From Holothuria scabra (lineage: Eukaryota; Echinodermata; Holothuroidea; Aspidochirotida; Holothuriidae): a stretch of DNA of 64,000 nt. Location of the stretch: NCBI GenBank assembly GCA_037179385.1, contig CM074179.1, positions 558,001 through 622,000 of the forward strand, in the 5' to 3' direction. The notes under the pieces are model-generated. The model was not told where the DNA came from and made no database searches. It was given only the letters and a program-made list of their open reading frames with translations. Below, in pieces: positions 12,481 to 22,144 of the stretch. A program made the position numbers and the translations under genes. Within the stretch, counting starts at the first letter, position 1, and every line of letters starts with the position of its first letter.

Positions 12481-12576
12481 CAGATTAAACGAGAACCTAC
12501 CTGGTTTGAAGTTTGATCTTGATTTTATGAGTAAAGGAGAGTGAGAGATAAGGTGAGATCCCGCCCGCGCATGCGT
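12481..12576. repeat. DIRS 3' inverted terminal repeat
   Basis: It starts CAGATTAAACGAGAACCTAC. Its outer 75 bases are perfectly complementary to 12724-12798, and its inner 30 bases (GTGAGATCCCGCCCGCGCAT onward) are inverted at 17617-17646. Confidence 0.85.
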
Positions 12577-12723
12577 AGTCAGACTTCAAAACATGAGGTC
12601 TGAGTTTTCAGACAACATGTGCAAATAAACAGTTTTGTAGTTATAGTACACGTAGAACACTAAGTTACCAAAAGAGAAGACGTACGATTAGCTTGATGGA
12701 AGAAGAGGGCAGGGAGTGGAGGG

Positions 12724-12836
12724 CACCTTATCTCTCACTCTCCTTTACTCATAAAATCAAGATCAAACTTCAAACCAGGTAGGTTCTCGTTTAATCTGTA
12801 TATTTTATCTCGTAAAACGTTCGAGATAATGTGAGA
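12724..12836. repeat. DIRS internal complementary region (ICR)
   Basis: 12724-12798 is the perfect complement of the element's 3' tip. 12802-12836 (ATTTTATCTCGTAAAACG...) is the complement of the 5' tip at 17643-17677. The junction of the two parts shares a short TATATT/ATTTT overlap, the position where the ends join in the circle model known for DIRS1. Confidence 0.88.
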
Positions 12837-13143
12837 CTTCAAAGCAACTCAGACCTCATGGTAAACAGAAAAAAATAAAAGAGATATAATAACCTTTGTC
12901 AAAAAGCAACAATATCTTCAGGTTTGCTACTCTGGTCTGTGTCCAACTATGTACAATGAAAGGTTTCTCCCTTTGGGTAAAAAGGCTTTTGCAACATGCC
13001 AAATAACAATAAAGTGTAAAATATACGAGGTAAACATATGTACAAAGTTCGAAAAGTTTTGTCTCAAATTTTCAAACTCAAAACTTCCACAAGGAATAAC
13101 TAATAGGCAAACAATGTTGGAAAAACAGTTCCAAAAAAGAAAA

Positions 13144-13367
13144 ACTCCATAGGAGCAAATATAAAGTTACATCTTCAATACTGCAACATCAAACTGTTTT
13201 CCTTGCATATTAACAGGTTTACTCCATAGGAGCAAATATAAAGTTACATCTTCAATACTGCAACATCAACTGTTTTTGTTTGCATAACAGGTTTACTTCA
13301 TAGAAGCGAATATAAAGTTACATCTTCAATACTGCAACATCAAACTGTTTTCTTTGCATAACAGGTT
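13144..13367 (-). repeat. Triplicated 3' end of the DIRS recombinase gene
   Basis: Three tandem units of 77, 74 and about 73 bases start at 13144, 13221 and 13295 (ACTCCATAGGAGCAAATATA). The copy nearest the gene encodes the last recombinase residues (KPVMQRKQFDVAVLKM) and the stop. The other two are downstream non-coding duplicates with small indels. Confidence 0.85.
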
Positions 13368-14285
13368 TATGATAAAACTTCTGGAAGGTTTCCTCGCCTT
13401 TCCAACCAACATGTGACAGGATTTCACTGACAGAGAAATGGGCCATTGAGGCCTTTGATACTGCGGCGGTACGTACTGAGTGAGGTTTGAACTCGGTAAC
13501 ATTAATACCTGCTTGAGCCATAACTAATCTCAACCAACGGCCAATAGTGTCCCTTGAAATTTTCTTAAATGGTTTCCTGTAGCTAATAAACAGCTTGGTT
13601 TCCCCCCTGCGACATAGTTTCGTTCGTTTCAGGTACTCCACTAAGTAGTTAAAGACACATAGTCTTCTGTGTGGGGATATGCTTTAAATTCAAGTTTTAT
13701 CCCAACTTGCCCTAGTCTGCTCTGCTTAAGCAAGGAATCGATATGAAAAATGATGGCATTAGCTTTAATTTCCATATGTTCAACATCCAGCCTATGGAGG
13801 GTCTGCTGCCTCTGAGCTGAAACCAGCGCCATCAACATACATGTTTTCCGAGAAAGATCTGCCAGAGTTAGCTTACTGGCTGGTGACATTTTGCGAAGCA
13901 AATTCAAGACCACTCTTACATCCCAAATTTGGTGGTAACGAGGGAGGGGCGGTTTAAGTTGGAATACACCTTTCATAAATCTTCGGACCAAGGGGTGGTT
14001 ACCAACTGGACATCCATCTGGCAGGATGATGAAAGAAGACAATGCAGATCGGGCTATATTGAGTGCACTGTAGGATAACTTTGTGTAGAGCGAAGTAAGA
14101 AAATCAATCACTTGGCTGACATCAGCTTGGACTGGATCAGTCTGCCTTTCACGACAAAAGTCCACCCACTGCTTGATGTATGAGTGGTATTGCAATTTGG
14201 TAGTATCTCTCCAGGAGGACAGAAGGATATTGGTAGCCTGTTCTGAAATATTATATTGTCTGTAGGTTTGCCGGACAATCTGCAA
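13318..14285 (-). pseudogene. DIRS tyrosine recombinase, frameshifted
   Basis: The recombinase reads from 14285 in one frame to about 13665 and then continues in another frame to 13318, so a single one-base indel separates two open parts (214 and 107 codons as read). Tyrosine-recombinase catalytic landmarks are all present across the parts: Arg in SAQRQQTLHRL, the HSVR box, LSHVGW, and the nucleophile Tyr in FQKFYHKP. The 5' part overlaps the RT frame by 178 bases, as usual in DIRS elements. This enzyme integrates the circular DNA intermediate. Either the copy is dead at this step or the shift is programmed; a simple indel is more likely. Confidence 0.85.
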
Positions 14286-16387
14286 GACATTAAAATAAGA
14301 CTGTTATTTAGTTCATGCGTTTTACCGCTTGACGGCTGTGTAAGTAAATTTTCGAGACGTGGTAGAACTACTGGTTCCTCTACCAATAAGTTAAGTAATC
14401 TACCAAACCACGGCTGGGTGGGCCACTTGGGTACAATAATAATGCCTTCTGCTTGATCTTGTTCTACTTTTCGCAGACATCGTCCCACAAGTGAAAATGG
14501 TGGAAATGCATAGAAATAAAATGACCCCCAATCCAAAGTGAATGCATCACATGCAAATGCTCCTGGGTCTGGTTTCCATGAAACATACTTCTTTATTTGG
14601 GCATTTAGTCTTGAGGCAAATAAATCTATGTCTGGCTCTCCAAACATTTCAATCACCTTGAGGAAAACCTTTTTGTTTAGCATCCACTCCAGTTTATCAT
14701 TGAACACCCTCGACTGTCTGTCAGCAACTGTGTTCAACATTCCGGGAACATGGGCAGCCGTAAGCCACAAACTCCGCTTTTCACACCAGGTCCAGATTGC
14801 TTGTGCCATTTCATTGCACGCAATCGACTTGGAGCCCCCCATATTGTTAAGATATGCTACAGCTGTAGTGTTGTCAATCCGGCATAAAATGTGAGCCTTC
14901 TTTAACTTAGAGCAAAAGGCTTGTAAAGCCAAAAAGGCTGCCAACATTTCTAAATAATTTATCTCATTGTTCTGTGCTCTGATTAATTCCTGAGTATTCC
15001 ATCGGCCCCCAATATGTGTCCTACCATTTGTGGCTCCCCATCCTAGGCCTGATGCATCTGACATTATTGTTAAAATGTAGGGTCCCTTATCAATGCGACG
15101 AACTGCCACATCAATACGATCAAGCCACCATTGTAGCTCTCTTTTCGCCAGAGGTGACAAAGTCATCATTCTATCAAAATGTCCATTATTGCTTTTTAAC
15201 GCCAAAGTTTTTTCTCGTTCTGTTTGTCTATAATACAGTGGGCCAAATTCTACCCCAGAAAAAGCAGCAACCAGTTTGCCTACCGTAGCGGCAACTGACC
15301 TTATTGAATGGCAGCCATCTTGTAGTATGTTCATACATGCAGATTTAATATCACTCTTTCGATCACTTGTCAGTCTCACTTGCATTAAATGAGAATCTAT
15401 GATGAACCCAAGAAATTGTATTTCCTTCATGGGTTGTAAGATGGACTTATCTGGGTGAATAACAAAACCTAGGCATGAGAGCAGAATGCCTGCCTTTGCC
15501 ACAGCTTCAAGACAATCTTGAAAAGTCTTTGCTATAATAAGGGTGTCATCAATGTAAGTGATGATGGTTATGCCCATTGACCTTAACACTGCTAAGGGGG
15601 GCTTCAACAATTTAGTAAAAATTCGTGGCCCTGATGCTAGCCCATTTGGCAGCGCACAAAAATGCCAGCCTACTCCTTCCCAGAAAAATTGTAGGTATTT
15701 CCTATGCTCTGGAGCAATAGGTACTGAATAATATGCATCTCGCAGGTCAATTGATGCCATATAGCAGCCTTGAGAAATAAGGCTAGTTGCAGACTCAAAA
15801 GAATCCATTTTAAAGTGCTGATACTCTATGTGTTCATTCAAGTTTGACAGGTCAAGAATCATTCTGAAACCCCCATCCTTTTTGGGTCTGGTAAAAATAT
15901 TGGAAGTGAACCCACTCCCCTCATAGCCTGGTTCAATTACCCCACATTCATGAAGGCGTCCAATTTCGCAATTGACTGCCTGTTTCTCCCTGTCATCCAA
16001 TTTGTATGGGTAAGGAATATTGTTTGGGCAAGGCGGCCCTTGTTGGCCAAATTCCAGTTGATATCCAGTCACAACTTTCAGAATGTATTTATCTGATGTT
16101 ATTTTAGCCCATTCTGTTAAGTGATCTTTTAAACGTCCTCCTACCCTAGAGGATCTAGTAGTTAACATATGGAGAAAAGTAAGTGAGTTACTCACCTGCA
16201 TTACAGGGTTGTCTGCTTGGGGTGCCGGACCATTTAAATCCTGCGCGGTTGTCTGTTTGTCGTGGCTTTTGTGTTCGCACTCACAGACTTGTTGTGGGGG
16301 ATCTGGCCCCGCTTTTGTGAAGCTTGGGGCCTTCCTGCCCCTAAAAAGGACTTTGCAGAATGATAATATCTTGGTCTGGTGTACCAA
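14108..16387 (-). CDS. DIRS reverse transcriptase / RNase H polyprotein (759 aa)
   Basis: The palm motif YIDDTLIIAK (YxDD) is at about residue 280, preceded by SIDLRDAYYSVPI and LPNGLASGPRIF. The RNase H domain follows at about 440-570 (IMSDASGLGWG, NYLEMLAAFLALQAF, RIDNTTAVAYLNN, HVPGMLNTVADRQSR). The C-terminal 180 residues include DIDLFASRLN, YAFPPFSLVGR and VPKWPTQPWF, the region where DIRS elements carry a Dam-methyltransferase-like segment; I did not verify methyltransferase motifs. The frame is intact. The first Met lies inside the gag-like frame (154-base overlap, different frame), so the true start or any frameshift is uncertain. Confidence 0.92.
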   Translation of the reverse strand: MVHQTKILSFCKVLFRGRKAPSFTKAGPDPPQQVCECEHKSHDKQTTAQDLNGPAPQADNPVMQVSNSLTFLHMLTTRSSRVGGRLKDHLTEWAKITSDKYILKVVTGYQLEFGQQGPPCPNNIPYPYKLDDREKQAVNCEIGRLHECGVIEPGYEGSGFTSNIFTRPKKDGGFRMILDLSNLNEHIEYQHFKMDSFESATSLISQGCYMASIDLRDAYYSVPIAPEHRKYLQFFWEGVGWHFCALPNGLASGPRIFTKLLKPPLAVLRSMGITIITYIDDTLIIAKTFQDCLEAVAKAGILLSCLGFVIHPDKSILQPMKEIQFLGFIIDSHLMQVRLTSDRKSDIKSACMNILQDGCHSIRSVAATVGKLVAAFSGVEFGPLYYRQTEREKTLALKSNNGHFDRMMTLSPLAKRELQWWLDRIDVAVRRIDKGPYILTIMSDASGLGWGATNGRTHIGGRWNTQELIRAQNNEINYLEMLAAFLALQAFCSKLKKAHILCRIDNTTAVAYLNNMGGSKSIACNEMAQAIWTWCEKRSLWLTAAHVPGMLNTVADRQSRVFNDKLEWMLNKKVFLKVIEMFGEPDIDLFASRLNAQIKKYVSWKPDPGAFACDAFTLDWGSFYFYAFPPFSLVGRCLRKVEQDQAEGIIIVPKWPTQPWFGRLLNLLVEEPVVLPRLENLLTQPSSGKTHELNNSLILMSCRLSGKPTDNIIFQNRLPISFCPPGEILPNCNTTHTSSSGWTFVVKGRLIQSKLMSAK

Positions 16388-17454
16388 CCTGCCTCAGCAT
16401 ATTTCTGACGGTTCACATATTCTGGTGGTCGGTAAGGGCGGAATCTAGAGGCCCCCTGTACTTTGGGTTGTTTAACCACACCCACCGCCTTCTGTTCCTC
16501 ATCCATATTTTTTACCGTTTTAGGTAAGTCGTCGCCAAACAACCATTGTGTTGGCTTCACGTCTGCCTTGCATAAATGCGAGTAACGTTGATGAAGATCT
16601 TGTTTTAGCAACTCCTTTCTCAACAAATTCAGTTCAAACTGAGCATGTGCCAATAGTGCAATACAGTCCTGTTCCATCTCGGAGGGTGGGCGTTTGGCAG
16701 AGTCCAAGACTCTTACCATGGACACAAGTCCTTTGACTAACGGTCTTTGACAACGTTGGATTTTCAAATCCACGGAACGTGTTTTCGGGTTGATATTATC
16801 CCAAATTATGGGGTTTATCTTGGGCACAAGCAAATCACAGTTCTCTGGTTTAGTGTATGTTTGGAACAGTTCACTTAGCTGTTTTTCCTCCAGCTTTGTT
16901 GCTAACAAATAGTTCAAGCTGCCTGCTAGTTCGGGTGCTACTGGGTCTCCTTCCTCTAAAGGGATCGCATATCTGGATGCAAAGCCTACTGGCCTCAATG
17001 TTTCGGGGGAGCTTGTAAGCAGTCGCTCAACTCCGTCCACACTTGCTTCCGATCGGGGGTCTGCCCCATCTGGGTAGTGTTGCACGTTAGGCTGCGTACA
17101 CACTGTGGCAGCTTCACTGTAATCTGTTTGGCCTAACGTTAGGCTCACGTTTGCATCCGACAAAATTTCACCGTCCTCAGCGGAAATGCTTCGTTGTTCA
17201 TACAGATTAGCCACAAGGTGCTCCAAGAGCCCTTCAAGCTTGTCCAGTCTCTTAGAGACATCTCCGGACTGTTGTTTCGAAACTTTCGGCTTCACACTAG
17301 GCCCCTTGCCTTTGGCGCCATTTCCGGCCTTAGGCTTTGGCTGCTGTTTAGGCTTAACGTTAGGCTCTGCAGGCTTACGCGCGTTACACGTAGCACTGTC
17401 CTTAGGCGAGATGTTATGATCCGTACTCGGACCAGCTGCTGATTTCTCTGCCAT
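16234..17454 (-). CDS. DIRS gag-like ORF1 (406 aa)
   Basis: This intact frame starts 190 bases inside the element's 5' inverted repeat region. The protein has a low-complexity Lys/Pro/Gly-rich N-terminal third (KPKQQPKPKAGNGAKGKG), a central helical part (YLLATKLEEKQLSELFQTYT) and an Arg/Tyr/Pro-rich basic tail. No CCHC zinc knuckle is visible. Position and composition fit a DIRS nucleocapsid-type ORF1 that packages element RNA. Function is inferred from position only. Confidence 0.8.
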   Translation of the reverse strand: MAEKSAAGPSTDHNISPKDSATCNARKPAEPNVKPKQQPKPKAGNGAKGKGPSVKPKVSKQQSGDVSKRLDKLEGLLEHLVANLYEQRSISAEDGEILSDANVSLTLGQTDYSEAATVCTQPNVQHYPDGADPRSEASVDGVERLLTSSPETLRPVGFASRYAIPLEEGDPVAPELAGSLNYLLATKLEEKQLSELFQTYTKPENCDLLVPKINPIIWDNINPKTRSVDLKIQRCQRPLVKGLVSMVRVLDSAKRPPSEMEQDCIALLAHAQFELNLLRKELLKQDLHQRYSHLCKADVKPTQWLFGDDLPKTVKNMDEEQKAVGVVKQPKVQGASRFRPYRPPEYVNRQKYAEAGWYTRPRYYHSAKSFLGAGRPQASQKRGQIPHNKSVSANTKATTNRQPRRI

Positions 17455-17616
17455 CGTCTCAAAAGCAATCCAAAAAATTGATCAAAAGTCGTAAGAAATC
17501 CTCAAAGAGATAGATTCCTGAGGGATTGCGTTTAAAATGTAGTTAAAATGAAGATTCCAACGGATAATTAAGAACGTCCCTGGATTTCGAATGACTACGA
17601 ACATGGATTGCGAGCG

Positions 17617-17677
17617 AACTGACTACGCATGCGCGGGCGGGATCTCACATTATCTCGAACGTTTTACGAGATAAAAT
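17617..17677. repeat. DIRS 5' inverted terminal repeat
   Basis: CTGACTACGCATGCGCGGGC runs into TCTCACATTATCTCGAACG and then TTTTACGAGATAAAAT. The inner block pairs with 12547-12576 and the outer block with the ICR at 12802-12836. Confidence 0.85.
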
Positions 17678-17678
17678 T

Positions 17679-18900
17679 ACTTTACAGAAGGAATGTTGGG
17701 AATTGCATAATTTATACAAGATAATAGGGATAGGAATATATACCTGTGTGTGCAAACCTATGCATAGGTATGCCACTTCTAGGTACAGAAACCCAATCAG
17801 GCCTAGAGTACAATGCCCAATACTCAACCCCCTCCCGGAACCCGGACTGCTTTTGGTTCTAAGTCTCTCCTATCCCATAGGAAAAGCCATTTCCCTTGAA
17901 AGGTACTTTAAGGATATCCTGTTGTGAAAACTCTTAATTTTTGCCCAATTAAAGATATATTTCTTCTTCTACATTTGTTTTAAGTGAAAAGTGTGGTAAG
18001 CAAGACCATTCACAAACTTGAAAAATTTAAATTTAAATGCCATTTTTTCAGATCTGGGAGAGGTTCAATACTGGCCCCCACTTTCAAATGCAACTTGTGC
18101 CTCTTGTATTCGACCATACTTATATAACATTCTGGGCTACAAAAATTTTCATAGCCAGTATCTGACCAGCCATAATTAATTCCTTCATTCACTCCTTAAT
18201 TTTGATTGGTATTAATTAAACAGTTCTACGCCTAGTCGCCTACAGTACATATAATTCAGATAAAATATCTAAGACTTGGTTATAAAGTAATTGCAGAGTA
18301 ATTACAGAATACCCCGCAACTCCTAAGCTATACCCCTTTAAAATGTATGGAGGCTTCATTGTCATCCCCCAACTTCCCAGCCACCAAAGAATATACTGTA
18401 CAAGTAAGGCAAAAAAATTCGAAGTCCAACTTGTCTACCTCGGAATGACTCGGGAGATGCCATGTAGAACTGGGAGGTCTCTCTGTTTAAGAACGACACT
18501 GTGTTTCCAACTCAGATTGGGTTTGGGGGCAAAAATATTCTAAGTACAACTTGTCTGCCTCAGAGTGGCTCCACGGATCAGATGACAAAGTGAGGAGGTA
18601 GAAGCAGCAGACCACGAAACTCAGAGCTGGCTCTAAGGTGGAAGTAGCAGTTGAATGGTATTCTGCACTTGTGCCATAATTGCCAATGAAATCAGGCTTA
18701 TAAATTGACATTATACTAAAACTTCCACATGGAATAGAAAGGACAGATAAAGCTAGCAAAGGGAGTGATGGTATTACAGTATTTCATTTTAGTTAAGACA
18801 TGATAACTGAAACAGTAGGCTAAATCCTAAAGCAGTCAGGTACCACCTTGAATTCACCTTGAAGAGCCACCCTCATCTGGGAATTGTTTCTGTCTAGAGG
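17679..18900. other. No gene seen; small local duplication
   Basis: This is AT-rich sequence. AAAAAWATTCKAAGTMCAACTT followed by GTCTRCCTCRGARTGRCTC occurs twice (about 18412 and 18530), a short tandem-like duplication about 120 bases apart. No exon signature was found. Confidence 0.4.
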
Positions 18901-18904
18901 CTGG

Positions 18905-19184
18905 CTTGAAGATAGGAGGCTAAAGGCCCTTGATGATCATATTCCACTGCATTTTGTCCTTATAAGTATTGATGTTGCATGCCTTAACCACTTCTTCCAG
19001 TAATTTGTTCCACTGCTTCCAAATCCTATCAGAAAAATTGTTGCATCTAGTTTCCAATCTGGCATATTTTAGTCTAATTTTCAGTGAGTTTCCTGTTGTC
19101 GTCTCATTTCCAATAACTTCACTTATCCCCTCTAATTGTATTGACATGTTTTGATTTATAATATTATAAAAAGTAACCAGATCC
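18905..19184 (-). pseudogene. CR1/L2-like LINE reverse transcriptase C-terminus (3' part)
   Basis: The minus strand reads LVTFYNIINQNMSIQLEG then RLKYARLETRCNNFSDRIW and KQWNKLLEEVV, typical of the extreme C-terminus of CR1/L2-type LINE polyproteins (consensus like F..R....WN.LP..VV). It joins the fragment at 20772-20945 once the hAT-like insertion is removed. Confidence 0.75.
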
Positions 19185-20763
19185 TAGGATTAGGCAGAAC
19201 CCTGAAAATATTGGTACCGGTATTGTAAAACACAAAGAACCAGTACTGAGGCGGTACCAGTCCTTAACCCTCGGGTAGGAAGTCGGGAGGGAAGGAACCT
19301 AAGCCACACATAGCCCCCATGTTATCCTGCACATTAATGCATCTGGGTGTTTGATTGGGTTAATTACCCTGCAAGGAACCTCTGCTCTAAATGTTTGTGT
19401 ACATACTGTATATTCTGTAATAAGCGCCCCCCTCTTATAAATGCCTCCCCCCCACTCAAAATTTTTTACAACTGCATAGGCCAAGGACTCCCACAATACA
19501 GGCCCAAACTACAGATTAAGCTAGTGTTTGACAGGTTATGCATAATCAGTATTTAATTTAACAATCGGCCCGATGCCGATTACCAATTATTAGAAAGAGG
19601 GAAGACACGTGGTTGTCCCTAAAGTACGGGCCCCTTGGTTTGTGCATATCGTTCAAGTTGGAAAATATTGGGAATAGTTCCCTTTGTTTCGCAAATGGAA
19701 TATCATTTTTGTAGGCCTAATATTTTCTTTTCAAATGTGGAGATATAAACCAATCGTTAATACAGTAATATTGTTATTGAGTCGATGTGACATACAGTAC
19801 CCTTTGATAATTTAGTTCGTAGGCAAACATCATGCCCTGTTTAGTTTTCATCCCCCAATCATGTCGGAACATTTGCAGTATTTTACTCTACTGGGTTGTA
19901 GTTGCGTTAATGTACTGTAGAATCCCGCTTTAATGAGGCCATGTAGAAATATCTCCATACATTTTTAGCAGTCCTTGTCCAAAACTTACATCTTATTTGA
20001 AAATAATCTGCAATTGAAATGCACACAAGTGAGATCCCTGAAAAATCCACGTATGCAGAGAATTTCGTGGTGTCGTTTCTTGGTGAATTTAGCACTGCGC
20101 TCGCTCGGCTACGCTAGCCGGTTATATCAGCATAGGAAATGGGATTGTCGTAACATATAAAAACTCAACAGAAAAATTCATCTCGAGGCCTAGTATTTTC
20201 ACACACTAAATCACATAGGCGATGGCGCGAGTTGTGATTGGCTGGCTAGAATCATGGCATTTGAACCAATCATGATGCAGGGGCAATTTAAATTTTGAAA
20301 TTGATCGTATCCATATGATGTCACCGGGCAAAGCATGATGCCTTGTTTGATGGTAAAAACGGACACGCACGTAAGTCTGCTGCAAGCCTGGGCGAAGAAG
20401 TCGGCTGCATGAGACCACCTGCATCACTGTTTCCACTGTATTGATGGGTTGAATGGCAGAATTTTACCGATGCCGATTAGTTAATTTTTTATTAAAATAT
20501 ACCCTCAAATAAACGCCCCCCCTTTTCAAAAATTATCGCCCTCGGGGGCGTTTATTACAGAATATACGGCAGTTTAATCATCCATACATCCTAACAGTTA
20601 TTTTTGATGGCGAATATAATGAGCACCAGTAATTTCTATCAAGTACCTGTATTTTCTCAAGAACCAGTATTAGTAACACACCAAATATCTGCGGTATTTT
20701 CATTACCTGTACCTCTAGTACTGGTATCGAGATCAGTGTACACCGGTACACCGCCCAACCCTA
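19185..20763. mobile_element. 1.58-kb non-autonomous hAT-like element splitting a LINE
   Basis: The terminal inverted repeats are TAGGATTAGGCAGAACC (left) and TAGGGTTGGGCGGTGTACC (right, read inward). CCAGATCC flanks both sides (19177-19184 and 20764-20771), a perfect 8-bp TSD lying within the LINE codons Asp-Leu-Val. GGTACCGGTATT-type sub-terminal motifs recall the element at 9025-10324. No transposase frame. Confidence 0.85.
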
Positions 20764-20771
20764 CCAGATCC

Positions 20772-20945
20772 TCTCTAGCATGTCTCTGTTCTAATGACAT
20801 TAGATTGAGCTCCCATAATCTTTCCTTGTATGGCTTGTCTTTCATTCCAGGAATCAGTCTGGTCATTTTCCTTTGTACACTTTCCATTAAATTAATGTCT
20901 TTTCTTACATAGTCTCCAAACCTCAATGGCATAGTCTAGGTGGGG
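20772..20945 (-). pseudogene. CR1/L2-like LINE reverse transcriptase fragment (5' part)
   Basis: The minus strand encodes LVRPHLDYAIEVW, then after a frameshift YVRKDINLMESVQRKMTRLI, PGMKDKPYKERLWELNLMSL and EQRHAREDL, the standard thumb/C-terminal stretch of CR1-like LINEs. It is continued by 18905-19184. It is cut on the right by the element at 20954-21482. Confidence 0.8.
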
Positions 20946-20953
20946 TCTGACTA

Positions 20954-21482
20954 GCCCTCGAACAGGGCTGTGTGTTTGTTCCTCTCACAACACAGCCCTT
21001 GCCTGGGTACACTTCACAACCATAGTCACTTGAGTCTATGCGGTATTCCGAATAATATACACTTCGTATTGTTACTGAAATCAAAGATGGTATTATGAAG
21101 ACAACTATGCAGGTGGAGCATCCTGTTTTGCCAAGTTTGCCACTCGTGACCTTTGACCTCTACTGAGAACAGTTGTTGAGAGCTTGAAAACATGACACAT
21201 TGACTTACTGTTACAGTCACAACTGGCAGTGAAAATTCGGCCATTCTTTGATTGGCAAACTTTGTGAACATCTTTTGTGGGAAGGTAAATGCGGTGCCAG
21301 AGATTATCTGTGTGAAGTTTGGTGCGAATATTTTGTTATTTGGGGATGCAAGAGGTGACGTTCTGCGGGCGTCCTGGCTAGTGACTATGGTTGTGAAGTG
21401 ATCTGCACAAGGGTTGTGTTGTGAGAGGAATGAGCCTAGGCTATGTAACGAACACGCAACCCTGTTTGAGGGCTTAAGTAGA
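20954..21482. mobile_element. 0.53-kb TIR element (CAGGGCTGTGTG family, copy 1)
   Basis: Long inverted arms: GCCCTCGAACAGGGCTGTG and CTTCACAACCATAGTCACT at the left pair with GTGACTATGGTTGTGAAGTG and CAACCCTGTTTGAGGGC at the right. TCTGACTA flanks both sides (20946-20953 and 21483-21490), a perfect 8-bp TSD. It is non-coding and related to the element at 23809-25492. Confidence 0.8.
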
Positions 21483-21654
21483 TCTGACTAATGACTTGTA
21501 CAATTTTATGTTGGGCATTTTACATTAGGCCTAGGGCCTTAGACTCAACTTACTAATAACAATGCTAGGCTAGATTGCTGCAGACCAGCCTAACTTAGAC
21601 CTACTCATAAACAGTGCAAAGTGCTTGCTCATGGATGAAAGTAGACCAATACAG

Positions 21655-22102
21655 TGTCATTCCACCATCAGTACATTCCGCCATAACATTCTGCCACAGG
21701 TTTCGCACCTTTCCGCCATGGAAGAAAAGTAAAGGCGGCATGATAGGTCTAGGACCTAGTTCGTTGAATAGATTGAATGGAAGTGCAAAGAAACCTTAAG
21801 AAATTAAGAACTTTGAATAGAATTAAGTTGTACTTACTACAGGATACAAATGGATTTGATTGTAGGCTATGGGGAAAAATTTCATCCTTTTAAATGTGTG
21901 AACGGTGACTAATGTCTTTAGACTTCTAAACTCCATATAGCCTAGCCAGTGTTCCTGTAGCCTGCAACCTATCCTACCTTCCACAGAATAATGTTCTCAT
22001 TCCGCCATGGAAAAAGTTCCCTTCCGCCATGGTGGAATAGCACTTTTTCTATGGCGGAATGAGCACTCCTTCTATGGCGGAAAGTACCGATGGCAGAATG
22101 GC
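21655..22102. mobile_element. Non-autonomous element with TTCCGCCAT terminal repeats
   Basis: Left CATTCCACCATCAGTACATT and CCGCCATA are matched inverted at 22070-22102 (TATGGCGGAAAGTACCGATG then GCAGAATGG). TTCCGCCATGG-type sub-terminal repeats occur on both sides. No clear TSD. Non-coding. Confidence 0.65.
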
Positions 22103-22144
22103 AAGGACCCCAAGTAGTACTAGGCTAGACATAGCTAGGGCCTA

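Larger units (their letters stand above)
12475..17678 (-). mobile_element. DIRS-like tyrosine-recombinase retrotransposon, nearly complete
   Basis: The element reads on the minus strand: gag-like, RT/RNase H, then tyrosine recombinase. The 5' end (17617-17677) and 3' end (12481-12576) share an inverted CTGACTACGCATGCGCGGGC-type block but differ in their outermost sequence. Between the recombinase and the 3' end, 12724-12836 is the exact complement of the two element tips joined: 75 bases of the 3' tip plus about 35 bases of the 5' tip. This is the internal complementary region that defines DIRS1-type elements, which replicate through a circular intermediate. No target-site duplication is evident, as expected for tyrosine-recombinase integration. 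It lies 1.7 kb upstream of the GID8 start. Confidence 0.93.

Noticed and set aside
14538..15288. Plus-strand frames opposite the DIRS polyprotein
   Set aside because: Antisense shadows of the 759-residue RT/RNase H frame.
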